Assembly (NCBI GenBank): GCA_958295955.1
Contig: OY282420.1
Coordinates: 3,796,435-3,860,434 of the forward strand
Source of the DNA: an uncultured Bryobacterales bacterium
GTDB lineage: Bacteria; Acidobacteriota; Terriglobia; Bryobacterales; UBA6623
DNA length: 64,000 bases
Direction of reading: 5' to 3'
Below, one piece after another: positions 1 through 7,039 of the stretch (the stretch's first letter is position 1; every line of letters starts with the position of its first letter). The notes under the pieces were generated by a model. That model had not been told where the DNA came from. It worked only from the letters and a program-made list of their open reading frames with translations, and searched no databases. The translations under genes and the position numbers were made by a program.

Positions 1-486
1 CTCCCGAGGCAAGGCGCTGTCCCACTTGCGGCCGGCCTGTTTTTCCGAAATGCTGCGCTTCATGTCTTCGTCGTATTCAACCAGGCGATCGACGGCGTCC
101 TCCCTGCCGTACTTCCAGGCTTCGGCGAACATCTCGGCGTATTGCCCCTTCAGTCCCGGATTCTTGTCGATGAGTTTGGCCATCTGTTTGCGGAAGTTGA
201 GCACTTCCCGCGCCCATTGTTTCAAGTCTTCGTCGGCGGCCTGGCGACAGTATTCGATCTTCAACAAGTGTTCGATGTTGCGGGCGCAGCAGCACTCCCA
301 AGCGTTTTTCTTTTCCGAACCCAAGTCTTCGATCTCCTCAATCAGATTCTGCAAATCGACGGCGGCGAAGTCGCGGCGCTTCAGCGCATGGGCCTGCTGC
401 ATCGACCAGGAGTAGAAATCGCGGTCGTAAAGACCGCCGGCCCGGGGGGCTTGCTGCGTGTCGGGGCTGGGGGCAAGCGTCGCCAT
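1..486 (-). CDS. DUF29 family protein (C-terminus cut by window edge)
   Basis: The frame is open from an ATG at 486 to the window's first base with no stop, so the gene continues to the left. The 162 visible residues begin MATLAPSPDTQQAP and then read LYDRDFYSWSMQQAHALKR, followed by LIEEIEDLGSEKK, HLLKIEY and a tail rich in charged helices. The 'YD.DFY.W' start and 'LIEEIE.LG' helix are typical of DUF29, a small all-helical family common in cyanobacteria and other bacteria that often occurs in many copies per genome and has no established function. A GGAG Shine-Dalgarno lies about 8 nt before the ATG. Nothing next to it suggests a role. Family usual length is about 140-160 residues, so only a short tail should be missing. 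Confidence 0.85.
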   Translation of the reverse strand, partial: MATLAPSPDTQQAPRAGGLYDRDFYSWSMQQAHALKRRDFAAVDLQNLIEEIEDLGSEKKNAWECCCARNIEHLLKIEYCRQAADEDLKQWAREVLNFRKQMAKLIDKNPGLKGQYAEMFAEAWKYGREDAVDRLVEYDEDMKRSISEKQAGRKWDSALPRE

Positions 487-671
487 AACGTTTCTCCAGC
501 CATTATTAAAGCGCCTTTCCTCTCGCCGCCGCCGGCGGCGGGCAAAGCCCGCGATATGCGGCCGGCCCAGCCGCTCGGAGTGCGCCGTTGGCGCGGAAGC
601 CGGCTTCGCGGAGCCCGTGCGGCGAATGGCCCGGTTGCAGCCGGACGCAATGCCGCCGCCCGGCGCCGCCG

Positions 672-773
672 GCCAAGGGAGAAGATTTGCGCTACCGCCT
701 GATCCTGCGCCGCGGCGCGGACGCGGTTGCCTTGGCCGCTCTCCGGCAAGAATACCGCCGCGGGCATCGTTGA
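672..773 (+). pseudogene. C-terminal fragment of a DUF6807 (PmoA-like) protein, copy 1
   Basis: A 33-codon open stretch ending in TGA (771-773) reads AKGEDLRYRLILRRGADA and ends AALRQEYRRGHR. This resembles the extreme C-terminus of DUF6807/'PmoA-like' proteins, where a KGE...LRYRL.LRRG..D strand-turn-strand precedes a final helix. There is no start codon or upstream domain, so it is a remnant. A sister fragment lies at 3210-3323, also immediately upstream of the conserved promoter, so the remnant was duplicated together with the downstream gene. The bases 487-671 upstream of it hold no gene that I can recognise. The family assignment is from memory of short motifs and is moderate. Confidence 0.4.
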
Positions 774-851
774 CAGCCGCCGGCCCCGTGAATGGTCCGC
801 AGCTTCAACTACGGTTGCCGCGCGGCTTAACGACCGGGCCGTAATTTTCGG

Positions 852-881
852 TTGACAACCGCGGAGAGATGTCCTTATCAT
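852..881 (+). promoter_or_regulatory. Sigma70-type promoter, copy 1
   Basis: TTGACA (852-857), an 18-nt spacer and TATCAT (876-881) give a perfect -35 and a 5/6 match -10. The same promoter is preserved in copy 2 at 3402-3431. The predicted start of transcription is about 30 nt before the start codon of the downstream relic gene at 919. Confidence 0.7.
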
Positions 882-918
882 CGGACGACTTCAGGTAGAG
901 CAACGGCCTGTTTCGAGG

Positions 919-1504
919 ATGGAATCGCAGCGCAATTTCGAGAAATTTTTGGTGCAGGGCGCGAGCGGGTTGCAATCGCGCTTGCCGGTTTTCCTCAGGC
1001 CGGCCGTCTGCGCCGCGCTTTTGGCCGCTCCGGGCGAGACCGTTACCCTGTTCGGTACCGGCTTCGGGCCGACGGAGCCCACCTTGGAGGCAGGCCGGAT
1101 TCCCGGAGTCCAAGCCCCTCTCGTCGGCGAAGTTTCGTTCTATTTCGGCAGCTTGGAGCCGCCGTTGATCGAGACGGTGGCGGGAGACGGGACGCAAGGC
1201 TACGGCGGCGCGGCTGTGGCGGCGCAACTGAGCTTCCCCGGAGGCGTGGCGCTGGACGGAGCGGGCAACCTGTACATCGCCGATACGAACAACCACCGCA
1301 TCCGCCGCGTGGTCGGCGCAGTTCAAGAGGAGCAGCGATGCTGCTCTTCTCTACGCGGGTGCGGCCCCTTGCTGCGCCGGCCTCTATCAATTCACGGTGC
1401 GCTTGCCGGACGACCTGCCCGACGGCAACGTGGCCGTCATCGCCGTCGTGCAGGGCGTCCCAACCCCGACCGGGCCGTTCCTGGCGATTCGCAGGCAACA
1501 GTGA
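919..1504 (+). pseudogene. Deleted and frameshifted paralogue of the metalloprotease/NHL/TIGR03437 gene
   Basis: It starts MESQRNFEKFLVQGASG, the same signal-peptide region as the gene at 3466 (MKESQRNFEKFLMQG). After FLRPAVCAALLA it jumps straight to APGETVTLFGTGFGP, part of the TIGR03437 domain, so the whole protease and the first part of TIGR03437 are missing. Only one NHL repeat remains (VAGDGTQGYGG...GNLYIADTNN). An extra G near 1312 (CGCGTGGTCGG against CGCGTGTCGG in copy 2) throws the conserved tail, LYAGAAPCCAGLYQFTVR, into the next frame, where it runs to TGA at 1502-1504. In the original frame translation would continue as nonsense to 1533. Deletion plus frameshift make this a relic, although its promoter and first codons are intact. 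Confidence 0.85.
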
Positions 1505-1519
1505 GGAGGCAACCCCATC

Positions 1520-2887
1520 ATGCTGCAGCTTGAAGGATTGAATTTGCGCGATCTAATTGTAGAATATGAAGAATATATAGAATATATTCCACTTTTCGTG
1601 TTGATACCCATACTGATCCATGTTTTTGTTGTATTTTTATGTCCCTTGCGGACAATCAAAGAGAAAATTGGAAAGGAAATCGTAAAGGAAACAAAGTTTA
1701 GAAAGTTTATTCGTGATATAAGAGATAAGATTAGTGTATCTTTATTGCGGCGCATAGCCTCCAAGATATCCTCAAAAACATTTTCATTCTGGGAAAGGAT
1801 CTTGGCCTACTTGCGACATAAAATATCCTCTTTTAAGGATAGAGGGTTTCATTTATTAGACAGGATATCTTCTTTCCGATATAAAATACTTTTTTTGTTC
1901 CGATATAGAATACCTTTTTTGTGGAGACTAGTGCTTTCCTTTTGGTCTGGAATCCGTTCTTCATGGCTTGAGCGAGAAACCTGGAAGCAAAGCCGGTTTC
2001 CGAAAAACTTTTTCAAATATTTTTCCCTAATACTTTGGTTGTCCGGTAAGGCAGTTTTGGCGATTTTGCTCACGATACTTTCAGTAATCCTATCCATTTA
2101 CGCACTTTTGGTCACGGCAGTTTTGGCACCTGTGTTTGCATCAATCTGGATAATCTCGGCGTTTCTGACGGTCTTGGCGATTTTTCTTGCTGGAATCCCA
2201 GTGTTTTTACTCGCGGCAATCTGTACTTTGATAGCGGCAACCGTGGGAGTAATTTTAGAGCTTGTGTGGGTGTCAATCTGGCTTTTCGCATTTGTGGCAG
2301 TTTGGATACTATTTGTGACAGTTTGGACATTTGCAATCGCGGGAATATTGGTTTGGGAATTGTCCATGGCATTTCGTGAAATATTTACAGAAAAGGAAAT
2401 AGAAGGAATACCCCCGATAATGACAAAGGAACTGGTTGCGGCGGCAATATCTTTGTCTTTAGTGATCGTGCCAGACGCGTTATCTTCATCCGTATCGAAA
2501 CCCATATGGATCAAGAACTCATCGATATTGACAGCCGATATGGAATCTTCTTCGAATGGCAAACAAGGCGGGAATATCTACCAGGCGATTACGGAGCTGA
2601 ACGCCGAGTTGGTCAAAATACGGGAAGCCTTGGAGGAAGCTCTCGACGCTCCACCGGAAGCTCCCGACGTTTCGTCAAACGGCGTTCCGCCGGAAACTCC
2701 CGACGTTTCGTCAAACGGTGCCTCAACCGTATCGATAACTTTGGACAAGGGCACAAAGAAAATTCTGCAGGACGGCATGAAAAACCTGACAGACCAGATG
2801 AAACGAGTCAATAACTGCTTGGACGTGATTGCGAAAAAAATCGAATCCGTGAAGCAGACACTGGGAGAAAAGCAAGCGGCTCAATAG
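1520..2887 (+). CDS. AT-rich hypothetical multi-pass membrane protein with C-terminal coiled coil
   Basis: The ATG at 1520 follows a GAGGAGG-like ribosome site (1503-1508) that overlaps the end of the relic gene. I recognise no family in the 455 residues. The N-terminus has one hydrophobic segment (about 23-41), then a strongly basic, aromatic stretch (about 45-160) rich in F, R and K. A run of closely spaced hydrophobic segments follows (about 170-285), probably five to six membrane helices. The C-terminal ~110 residues are soluble, with a small duplicated linker (PPEAPDVSSNG / PPETPDVSSNG) and a likely coiled coil ending KKIESVKQTLGEKQ. Base composition is far more AT-rich than the flanking genes, and codons are correspondingly unusual, which suggests foreign origin. 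It sits in the same place relative to copy 1 as the gene at 7040 does to copy 2, but the two proteins look unrelated. Confidence 0.7.
   Translation: MLQLEGLNLRDLIVEYEEYIEYIPLFVLIPILIHVFVVFLCPLRTIKEKIGKEIVKETKFRKFIRDIRDKISVSLLRRIASKISSKTFSFWERILAYLRHKISSFKDRGFHLLDRISSFRYKILFLFRYRIPFLWRLVLSFWSGIRSSWLERETWKQSRFPKNFFKYFSLILWLSGKAVLAILLTILSVILSIYALLVTAVLAPVFASIWIISAFLTVLAIFLAGIPVFLLAAICTLIAATVGVILELVWVSIWLFAFVAVWILFVTVWTFAIAGILVWELSMAFREIFTEKEIEGIPPIMTKELVAAAISLSLVIVPDALSSSVSKPIWIKNSSILTADMESSSNGKQGGNIYQAITELNAELVKIREALEEALDAPPEAPDVSSNGVPPETPDVSSNGASTVSITLDKGTKKILQDGMKNLTDQMKRVNNCLDVIAKKIESVKQTLGEKQAAQ
2654..2718 (+). repeat. In-gene direct repeat (about 29 bp, 36-bp period)
   Basis: CCGGAAGCTCCCGACGTTTC (start of unit 1, 2654-2682) recurs with one change at 2690-2718, offset 36 nt. 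This duplicates a 12-residue Pro/Ser linker in frame. It is a short slippage-type duplication within the AT-rich membrane-protein gene and is itself GC-richer than the rest of that gene. Confidence 0.75.
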
Positions 2888-2988
2888 CAGCAACCGCAAG
2901 CAGCAGCAGGGAGGCGCGGCCATCGTTGAGCGGTTGGCGATGTTTGACGATCCCATGTGGCAGATCAGGGACACAGCGGAGTGAGCAA

Positions 2989-3210
2989 CTAACCGCCGCC
3001 GAGCGGGACGGCGTATTGGGCTTCGATTTCCACCACGCGCGCCTTCTGCAGCAGGGAGGCGCGAATACGGCTCCACAAGACATGGTTCCCCAACAGAAAG
3101 AACAGCGCGAAGGCGCCGAAGACCATGTGCTTGGGAATCTCCAGCAGAACGCGGTCGTGAATGTCTTCGATTTTTTCTCGCTGCGTGTCGGACAGTCGGT
3201 CGAGCGCCGT
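2989..3210 (-). pseudogene. Gene fragment with one membrane helix (unidentified)
   Basis: On the minus strand an open frame without a start codon runs from the junction near 3210 to a TAG at 2989-2991. It reads ALDRLSDTQREKIEDIHDRV, then a hydrophobic segment (VFGAFALFFLLGNHVLW), then a basic/amphipathic tail ending VVEIEAQYAVPLGGG. Residue use looks like real protein (amphipathic helix, membrane helix, positive flank), and the frame breaks exactly where the duplicated block at 3213 begins. I take it as the 3' end of a gene cut by the rearrangement. The family is not recognised. Between 2888 and 2988 a short plus-strand peptide (ending FDDPMWQIRDTAE, stop 2982-2984) could be another tail fragment, but it is too short to support. 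Confidence 0.4.
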
Positions 3211-3323
3211 TGGCCAAGGGAGAAGAGGTCGTTCTGCGCTACCGCCTGACCCTGCGCCGCGGCGGCGCGGACGCGCTTCCCCTGGCCGCTCTGTGGGAAG
3301 AGTACCGGAGCGGGCATCGTTGA
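3210..3323 (+). pseudogene. C-terminal fragment of a DUF6807 (PmoA-like) protein, copy 2
   Basis: The frame LAKGEEVVLRYRLTLRRGG...LAALWEEYRSGHR ends in TGA at 3321-3323. It matches the fragment at 672-773 but is four residues longer and closer to the expected family ending. No upstream part of the gene is present. The fragment directly abuts an unrelated minus-strand fragment at 3210, marking a recombination joint. Confidence 0.4.
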
Positions 3324-3581
3324 CGGCCGCCGGCCCCGTGAATGGTCCGCAGCTTCAACTACGGTTGCCGCGCGGCCTAACGACCGGGCCGTAATTTTCG
3401 GTTGACAGCCGCGGAGAGATGTCCTTATCATCGGACGACTCCAGGTAGAGCAACGGCCTGTTTCGATGAAGGAATCACAGCGAAATTTCGAGAAATTTTT
3501 GATGCAGGGCGCGAGCGGGTTGCAATCGCGCTTGCCGGTTTTCCTAAGCCGGTTGGTTGTCTGCGCCGTGCTTTTGGCCGC
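3213..3581 (+). repeat. Direct repeat, copy 2: gene fragment + promoter + signal-peptide region
   Basis: Partner of 672-1028. It is slightly longer (369 against 357 bp) because of small indels, including extra codons in the DUF6807-like fragment and in the signal peptide. The promoter and leader are nearly identical in the two copies. Confidence 0.85.
3402..3431 (+). promoter_or_regulatory. Sigma70-type promoter, copy 2
   Basis: TTGACA (3402-3407), 18-nt spacer, TATCAT (3426-3431). It would start transcription near 3438, about 28 nt before the ATG at 3466. It is conserved with copy 1 while the surrounding non-coding bases carry differences, so it is probably functional. Confidence 0.75.
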
Positions 3582-4497
3582 GGCTGTCTTGGCGCAGCCC
3601 GTTGCCGAGCGCCCGGCCGAGGCGGAAGCGCGGGTTGCGGCTCTGGGTGCCGAGCTTTTGGCGCGGTACGGCATGGCGCCGCCGCCGGCGGGCAAGGAAG
3701 CCGCGCCGCGAGCCGCCGCCCTCGGCGCACTCGAGCTTGCCCGCGGCAGAGCCGAAGCGCTCGTTGCGCTGATCCGCGACGCTCCCGCCCGGGCGCTCGA
3801 AGCCGCCCTGCCCGCAGAGGCGCTCGACGAGTTGCGGGCGCGCAACCCGGAACTCGCCCCTCATCTCGAACAAAGGGGAGAGTGGGAAGGCGCCGCGGCC
3901 CTCATGGTGGCCGACGATTTCGAGCGGGGGCGCTCCTGGGAGTTTCACCTGCTGGAGACGCCGCAAGGAGGCGCCCTGGAAGCCTACGGCGTCTCCGTCG
4001 GGCGCCGCAACGGCGGGCGCATGCGCGTCTCCGGCATCGCCCTGCGGGGCCGCATCGCGGTGCAAGAGGTCCATCCGGCGCCCGCCGCCGAACCCCAAAA
4101 TCCGGAGCTTGTCCCTCTAGCCTGCAATACCATCGGCGAGCAAAAGACGGCGGTGTACCTTGTTCATCGGCGGGGAGAGCGGCCCCCGGTAACTTCGGCC
4201 GCGGAAGCCCGCGAGGCCGTGTTCGGCGCGGAAAATTCGCTGGACTACCACATCCGAAAGATGTCTTTCGGACAAGCATGGCTCAGCGGCGAGGTGCTGA
4301 CGGCCGAACCCGTCGAACTCGATCTCCCGGAAGAACAGCTACCCAGTGTCCCTGACGTTGAGCAGGCGACAGGCCTTGCGAGCCTCCAGACCGGTTTCAG
4401 CGCCACATCTTCATCGGCGGCCTGGACTTGTTTGGCGACTCAGATAGAGCCATCGGCCGTGCCGAACTCGGCTGTTCCCCCACCAATAGTGCTGTGA
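3466..4497 (+). CDS. Secreted gametolysin-like metalloprotease, N-terminal half (frame broken)
   Basis: The ATG at 3466 begins a 343-residue frame with a secretory signal peptide (hydrophobic core LVVCAVLLAAAVLA, cleavage near AQPVAE). An Ala/Glu-rich propeptide-like region follows. Then comes the start of a zincin domain: KTAVYLVHRRGERPP, EAVFGAENSLDYHIRKMSFGQ and WLSGEVLTAEPVELD, typical of M11-like peptidases (variable-length 'VFG...V..Y....SFGQ' lead-in). After about residue 305 the frame drifts into non-homologous sequence and stops. The true continuation, starting with RFQRHIFIGG and leading to the active site, is in the next frame from about 4390. So this and the following CDS are halves of one gene. 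The cause could be a real frameshift mutation, a sequencing error, or less likely programmed frameshifting. Confidence 0.75.
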   Translation: MKESQRNFEKFLMQGASGLQSRLPVFLSRLVVCAVLLAAAVLAQPVAERPAEAEARVAALGAELLARYGMAPPPAGKEAAPRAAALGALELARGRAEALVALIRDAPARALEAALPAEALDELRARNPELAPHLEQRGEWEGAAALMVADDFERGRSWEFHLLETPQGGALEAYGVSVGRRNGGRMRVSGIALRGRIAVQEVHPAPAAEPQNPELVPLACNTIGEQKTAVYLVHRRGERPPVTSAAEAREAVFGAENSLDYHIRKMSFGQAWLSGEVLTAEPVELDLPEEQLPSVPDVEQATGLASLQTGFSATSSSAAWTCLATQIEPSAVPNSAVPPPIVL

Positions 4498-7025
4498 ACC
4501 CTGTGACCCGTATGTGGCTACTAGCGGCGAGTAGGCATGCGCTCGTTCATGAGTTCGGCCACAATCTGGGCTTGGGACACGCCCAATCGATTCGGAATGG
4601 GAAGCTTGTAGACTATGGCGATGTTTCCAGCTTAATGGGATCCGGGAGTGGATACTTCAGCGCCATGCACTTGCTCGGCATCGGCTGGATCAACGAGGAC
4701 AACATCGTCACCGCGGACGAGTACGACCAGAGAAGTTATGCGCTGAAGTTGCTGCATGCCGACGGCGGACATCCTCCGGGCTCGTCGCCCGTAGCCTTGC
4801 GCATTCGCAGGAAACCGCGCATCGAAGACGACGAACAATGGTTGCCGCGCCGCATCGAATATATCACCACCCCCTTCGTAGAAGAAGACCTAGAGTTGCG
4901 GCAACCGATCAACCTTGAAGCCGAGGAGCAATGGTTGTGGGTGGAAAGCCAATCCCGCTTCGCCTCTCTGCGGCTGCCTGAATTCGCCACGGACACGGCC
5001 CATGTCCGTGTCGAAAGCGAGGATCCGTTTTTAAACTGGGGAGGCGCCCTTACCCAGGCAGCAGATCTCTTCCGCCTTGAAGCCGCCGGCGATTCAAGGC
5101 AGGATTTGCCGGTGGGGCGGATGCCGGCGGGGCGGACATGGGAAGACCCGAATTCGCCCTTGTCGCTGAGAGTCGAGTTTACGTCGGACGGTCTGACCGT
5201 TCATGTCGGCCGGTTGGGTGCATTTCCCCTGATCTCCTGGAACGGCATTGCGCTCGCCACCGGCACCCCCGTGGTGCGGCGCATCTCGCCCAATGCTCTC
5301 GTTTCCGTCTTCGGACGGTATTTCGCGCCGGAAGGAACGCGGGCGCTGACTCCCGAGTTGAACGCTGCGGGCGGAGTCGCCGACAATCTCGCCGGTATCT
5401 GCCTGGAGATCGCCGGCGAGCGCGTGCCGCTGTTCGCCGTCTTCGCGCATCAGATCAACGCTCAGGCGCCGCGCGGACTGACGCCGGGCACGGCGCGGTT
5501 CGATGTCGTCCGCGGCTGCGGAACGCCCGGGGAGCGGCGCGGCTATACGGAACCGGTCGATGTCGCCCCGGTTTCGCCGGCGTTCTTCAACTTCGTGAGC
5601 AATCCCGACGGGCGCAATCCCGTCGTGGCGCTGCACGGCAGCGGACCGGCTCTGGTCGGGCCGCCGGGAGCGGTTGCCGGCGCCGCGCTGACCCCGGCCG
5701 CTCCGGGCGAGATCGTTACCCTGTTCGGCACCGGCTTCGGGCCGACGGAGCCCGCCTTGGAGGCCGGTCGGATTCCCGGAGTCCAAGCCCGTCTCGCCGG
5801 CCAAGTTTCGTTCTACTTCGGCAGCGTGGAGCCGCCGGCGATCGAGACGGTGGCGGGCAACGGGACGCCCGGCTTCAGCGGAGACGGCGGCGCGGCCACG
5901 GCAACGCAACTGAACGGCCCCACCGGCGTGGCGCTGGACGGAGCGGGCAATCTGTACATCGCCGATGCTTCAAACCGGCGCATCCGCAAGGTGGACGCTG
6001 CGGGGGTGATCACCACGGTGGCGGGCAACGGGAGGCAAGGCTACGGCGGGGACGGCGGCCCGGCCGTGGCGGCGCAACTGAGCTTCCCCATCGGCGTGGC
6101 GCTGGACGGAGCGGGCAACCTGTACATCGCCGATTCCGTCAGCAACAGCATCCGCAAGGTGGACGCTGCGGGGGTGATCACCACGGTGGCGGGCGACGGG
6201 ACGCGCGGCTACGGCGGAGACGGCGGCGCGGCCGTTGCGGCGCGACTGTACGGCCCCACCGGCGTGGCGCCGGACGGAGCGGGCAACCTGTACATCGCCG
6301 ATGGTGGCAACAGCCGCATCCGCAAGGTGGACGCTGCGGGGGTGATCACCACGGTGGCGGGCGACGGGGTGCTAGGCAACAGCGGCGACGGCGGCCCGGC
6401 TTCGGCGGCGCGACTGATCAGCCCCCGCGGCGTGGCGCTGGACGGAGCGGGCAACCTGTACATCGCCGATTCCGTCGGCAACCGCATCCGCAAGGTGGAC
6501 GCTGCGGGGGTGATCACCACGGTGGCGGGCGACGGGACGGAAGGCTTCAGCGGCGACGGCGGCCCGGCCACGGCGGCGCAACTGCGCGACCCCACCGGCG
6601 TGGCGGTGGACGGAGCGGGCAACCTGTACATCGCCGATTGGTACGACAACCGCATCCGCAAGGTGGACTACTCTACGGGCGTGATTACCACCGTAGCGGG
6701 GACGGGGATGAACGGCTACAGCGGCGACGGGGGCCTGCCAACGGAGGCGCAATTGCAGCGTCCCCAACATGTGGCGCTGGACGGCGCCGGCAACCTGTAC
6801 ATCGCCGATAGGTTCAACAACCGCATCCGCCGCGTGTCGGTGCAATTCAAGGGGAGCAGCCATGCTGTTCCTCTCTACGCGGGCGCGGCCCCTTGCTGCG
6901 CCGGCCTTTATCAATTCACGGTGCGCTTGCCGGACGACCTGCCCGACGGCAACGTGGCCGTCACCGCCGTCGTGCAGGGCGTCCCAACCCCGACCGGGCC
7001 GTTCCTGGCGATTCAACGTCGATAA
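4428..7025 (+). CDS. Gametolysin-like metalloprotease active-site half + TIGR03437 domain with inserted NHL propeller
   Basis: This is the downstream part of the gene begun at 3466. The frame is open from 4362, and 4428 is only the first possible (TTG) start. The zinc site HEFGHNLGLGH (4548-4580) fits HExxHxxGxxH, and SSLMGSGSG about 20 residues later is the likely Met-turn. A beta-rich region follows, then the Solibacter-type TIGR03437 domain: ISPNALVSVFGRYF, PLFAVFAHQINAQAP, GEIVTLFGTGFGPTEP, and a closing LYAGAAPCCAGLYQFTVRLP. Between FYFGSVEPP and the closing strand sit six NHL repeats (5841-6836), each with VAGDG.G.SGDGG and DGAGNLYIAD. The product should be exported, with the C-terminal domain possibly for surface display or sorting; TIGR03437's function is not established. 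AAGGAGG at its stop serves the next gene. Confidence 0.75.
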   Translation: MFGDSDRAIGRAELGCSPTNSAVNPVTRMWLLAASRHALVHEFGHNLGLGHAQSIRNGKLVDYGDVSSLMGSGSGYFSAMHLLGIGWINEDNIVTADEYDQRSYALKLLHADGGHPPGSSPVALRIRRKPRIEDDEQWLPRRIEYITTPFVEEDLELRQPINLEAEEQWLWVESQSRFASLRLPEFATDTAHVRVESEDPFLNWGGALTQAADLFRLEAAGDSRQDLPVGRMPAGRTWEDPNSPLSLRVEFTSDGLTVHVGRLGAFPLISWNGIALATGTPVVRRISPNALVSVFGRYFAPEGTRALTPELNAAGGVADNLAGICLEIAGERVPLFAVFAHQINAQAPRGLTPGTARFDVVRGCGTPGERRGYTEPVDVAPVSPAFFNFVSNPDGRNPVVALHGSGPALVGPPGAVAGAALTPAAPGEIVTLFGTGFGPTEPALEAGRIPGVQARLAGQVSFYFGSVEPPAIETVAGNGTPGFSGDGGAATATQLNGPTGVALDGAGNLYIADASNRRIRKVDAAGVITTVAGNGRQGYGGDGGPAVAAQLSFPIGVALDGAGNLYIADSVSNSIRKVDAAGVITTVAGDGTRGYGGDGGAAVAARLYGPTGVAPDGAGNLYIADGGNSRIRKVDAAGVITTVAGDGVLGNSGDGGPASAARLISPRGVALDGAGNLYIADSVGNRIRKVDAAGVITTVAGDGTEGFSGDGGPATAAQLRDPTGVAVDGAGNLYIADWYDNRIRKVDYSTGVITTVAGTGMNGYSGDGGLPTEAQLQRPQHVALDGAGNLYIADRFNNRIRRVSVQFKGSSHAVPLYAGAAPCCAGLYQFTVRLPDDLPDGNVAVTAVVQGVPTPTGPFLAIQRR
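5841..6836 (+). repeat. Six tandem NHL-repeat units (168-bp period)
   Basis: Six units of about 56 codons encode one beta-propeller's worth of NHL blades. The DNA is strikingly uniform: the segment for DGAGNLYIAD and the segment for IRKVDAAGVITTVAG recur almost unchanged at a 168-bp offset (for example 5847 and 6015). Such DNA-level identity points to recent amplification or gene conversion. The relic at 919-1504 retains a single unit. Confidence 0.9.
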
Positions 7026-7039
7026 GGAGGACAGTGATC

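Larger units (their letters stand above)
672..1028 (+). repeat. Direct repeat, copy 1: gene fragment + promoter + signal-peptide region
   Basis: This block aligns almost base for base with 3213-3581, with a small number of substitutions and short indels. It contains the DUF6807-like fragment, a sigma70-type promoter, an untranslated leader and the first ~36 codons of the secreted protein. The homology ends at a GGCCGC motif (1023-1028), where copy 1 jumps to sequence that in copy 2 lies 2.1 kb further on (5696 onward). Confidence 0.85.

Noticed and set aside
5841..6836. Regular repeats that might be a CRISPR array
   Set aside because: The 168-bp units are translated NHL blades with no unique spacers.
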